DNA from: Flavobacteriaceae bacterium
GTDB lineage: Bacteria; Bacteroidota; Bacteroidia; Flavobacteriales; Flavobacteriaceae
Assembly (NCBI GenBank): GCA_013373385.1
Contig: JABXHX010000007.1
Coordinates: forward strand, 62,001-126,000
DNA: 64,000 nucleotides
Direction of reading: 5' to 3'
The notes under the pieces are model-generated. The model saw only the letters and a program-made list of their open reading frames with translations, was not told the DNA's origin and made no database searches. Below are positions 63,040 to 64,000 of the stretch, in pieces. The stretch's first letter is position 1. Each line of letters starts with the position of its first letter. Position numbers and translations under genes: made by a program.

Positions 63040-63807
63040 ATGGAAATCTTTACACAAATAGATACTTGGGTTGCTTTGTTAACCTTAACTTTTTTAGAAA
63101 TAGTATTAGGTATAGATAATATTATTTTTATTTCTATTTCAACAAATAAATTACCTAAAAATCAACAGAAAAAAGCTACAAATTTAGGTTTGTTACTTGC
63201 CATGATTTTTAGAATTATATTGTTGTTGGGGGTTTCTTATTTAATTGCCATGAAAGATCCTTTTACTACACTTAATTACTCTTGGCTAACAACAGAAATA
63301 ACTGGACAAAGTGTTATTTTAATTTTAGGAGGTATCTTTTTACTGTATAAAAGCACCAGAGAAATACATCATAAAGTAGAAGGGGTAGCAGAAACAGAAA
63401 CTTCTACTGTAAAAAAAGTTACCACAACTTTTACTAAAGTAATTATACAAATAGTTCTAATTGATATTGTTTTTTCTTTTGATTCAGTTTTAACTGCTGT
63501 TGGAATGACTAATGGAACTGAAGGAGCTCTAACTATTATGATTATTGCTGTAGTAATTTCTATGCTTATTATGATGCTATTTGCTAACCCTGTAGGAAGG
63601 TTTGTAAACAAACACCCAACAGTACAAATGTTGGCCTTGTCATTTTTAATTTTAATTGGATTTATGTTAATTACAGAAGGTGCTCATTTGGCAAATACTG
63701 TAATTTTTAAACAGCAAATAGGGGCAATTCCAAAAGGATATTTGTATTTTGCCATCGCTTTTTCTTTAGGAGTAGAAGCGTTGAATATGAAAGTTAGAAA
63801 AAAATAG
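63040..63807 (+). CDS. TerC-family integral membrane protein
   Basis: A 255-residue membrane protein of the TerC family, members of which export or handle Mn/Ca ions, with or without tellurite resistance. Motifs: TFLEIVLGIDNIIFISI (metal-binding acidic residues in TM1), IDIVFSFDSVLTAVGM, and GFMLITEGAHL. Seven or so helices. The gene ends GTT AGA followed by an A7 run (7 A) into TAG. It is 2 bp after the small lipoprotein gene. Ion specificity not decidable. Confidence 0.93.
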   Translation: MEIFTQIDTWVALLTLTFLEIVLGIDNIIFISISTNKLPKNQQKKATNLGLLLAMIFRIILLLGVSYLIAMKDPFTTLNYSWLTTEITGQSVILILGGIFLLYKSTREIHHKVEGVAETETSTVKKVTTTFTKVIIQIVLIDIVFSFDSVLTAVGMTNGTEGALTIMIIAVVISMLIMMLFANPVGRFVNKHPTVQMLALSFLILIGFMLITEGAHLANTVIFKQQIGAIPKGYLYFAIAFSLGVEALNMKVRKK

Positions 63808-64000
63808 ATCTATCAAACAGCTACAAAAACATATCACTCTTTTAAGTATCCTGTTATTATTAGCTCCATCAATAATACAGTTACATCATGCTTTAGAAGA
63901 AGGTCACGAACACACAGTTTGTGTTTCTAAAACAGAGAAGCACGTACACGAAAAGGAGTTTGATTGTTCTTTTTTACATAACCAATTACAGCCAGCTAAT
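63791..64000 (+). CDS. His/Cys-rich exported protein, 5' end unclear, 3' end beyond window
   Basis: An open frame of 70 codons runs from 63791 (just after an in-frame TGA) to the window end, in +1 relative to terC. It encodes a hydrophobic stretch (LLSILLLLAPSIIQL) followed by HHALEEGHEHTVCVSK, HVHEKEFDC, a layout of small flavobacterial signal-peptide proteins with His/Cys-rich tails. No ATG, GTG or TTG occurs in frame before the hydrophobic segment. It may use a rare start, be fused to terC by slippage on the A7 run, or be a sequencing or real frameshift. Metal handling is a guess. Confidence 0.5.

Overview
The window is chromosomal DNA from a low-G+C member of the Bacteroidota, almost certainly the family Flavobacteriaceae. 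The evidence is a gldI gliding-motility gene, two proteins with type IX secretion (T9SS) C-terminal sorting domains, many Bacteroidota-style lipoproteins, near-absence of Shine-Dalgarno sequences, and repeated upstream matches to the Bacteroidota -7 promoter motif TAnnTTTG. I saw no rRNA, tRNA, insertion sequence, prophage or CRISPR array. Most genes are core or family-conserved, packed into short operons on both strands.

Layout. 0-9 kb: ung (cut by the window edge) and a divergent mutS2, a T9SS-secreted propeller-like protein, a LytS/LytTR two-component pair, a small conserved protein and a MATE exporter. 9-15 kb: a rightward run dgkA-ftsK-lolA-lptF/G-ribB, whose ribB carries a degenerate GTP cyclohydrolase II half. 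15-22 kb: pepE, then a CarboxypepD_reg-like protein, a DUF6702-like protein and two tandem M1-type metallopeptidases. 22-27 kb (leftward): lgt, yidD, cysS, and an overlapping ECF sigma / anti-sigma-like / repeat-rich surface protein operon. 27-33 kb: meaB, a Cache-PAS histidine kinase with a receiver-only regulator, and an LTA-synthase-like sulfatase. 33.1-36.5 kb: a small accessory island of four predicted lipoproteins bracketed by two nearly identical 130-bp direct repeats. 36.5-40.5 kb (leftward): nrnA-gldI-FKBP-cyclophilin/FKBP-PAP2, an envelope-folding operon. 40.5-45.8 kb: a PhoD-like phosphatase, ndk, a leftward recF/DUF721 cluster, then a TPR protein and ribH. 46-50.7 kb: mutL, two tandem rhomboid proteases and an endo/exonuclease/phosphatase protein. 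50.7-55 kb: a monooxygenase and a GNAT enzyme, mtaB, an alpha/beta hydrolase, a lytic transglycosylase and a VOC protein. 55-60.6 kb (leftward): subtilase-nitronate monooxygenase-ywbE, mnmA, and two envelope proteins. 60.6-64 kb: a helical-repeat protein, purB, a small lipoprotein, terC, and the beginning of a His/Cys-rich reading frame.

Most worth a second look: (i) the repeat-bracketed island (about 33.2-36.5 kb), with a lipoprotein carrying a DUF6973-like His/Asp motif region and two tandem lipoproteins that are nearly identical only in their C-terminal halves; (ii) a family of short palindromic elements with TGTCATT-type ends scattered between genes, one of which lies in the presumed 5' leader of mutS2; (iii) loss of expected catalytic residues or domains in RibB, MutL and MutS2; (iv) the sigma/anti-sigma operon ending in a protein with an EIPEI-type tandem repeat; (v) a reading frame after terC with no usable start codon. 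I found no clear-cut new defence or mobile system. The island is the best candidate for an undescribed module, and its function is unproven.
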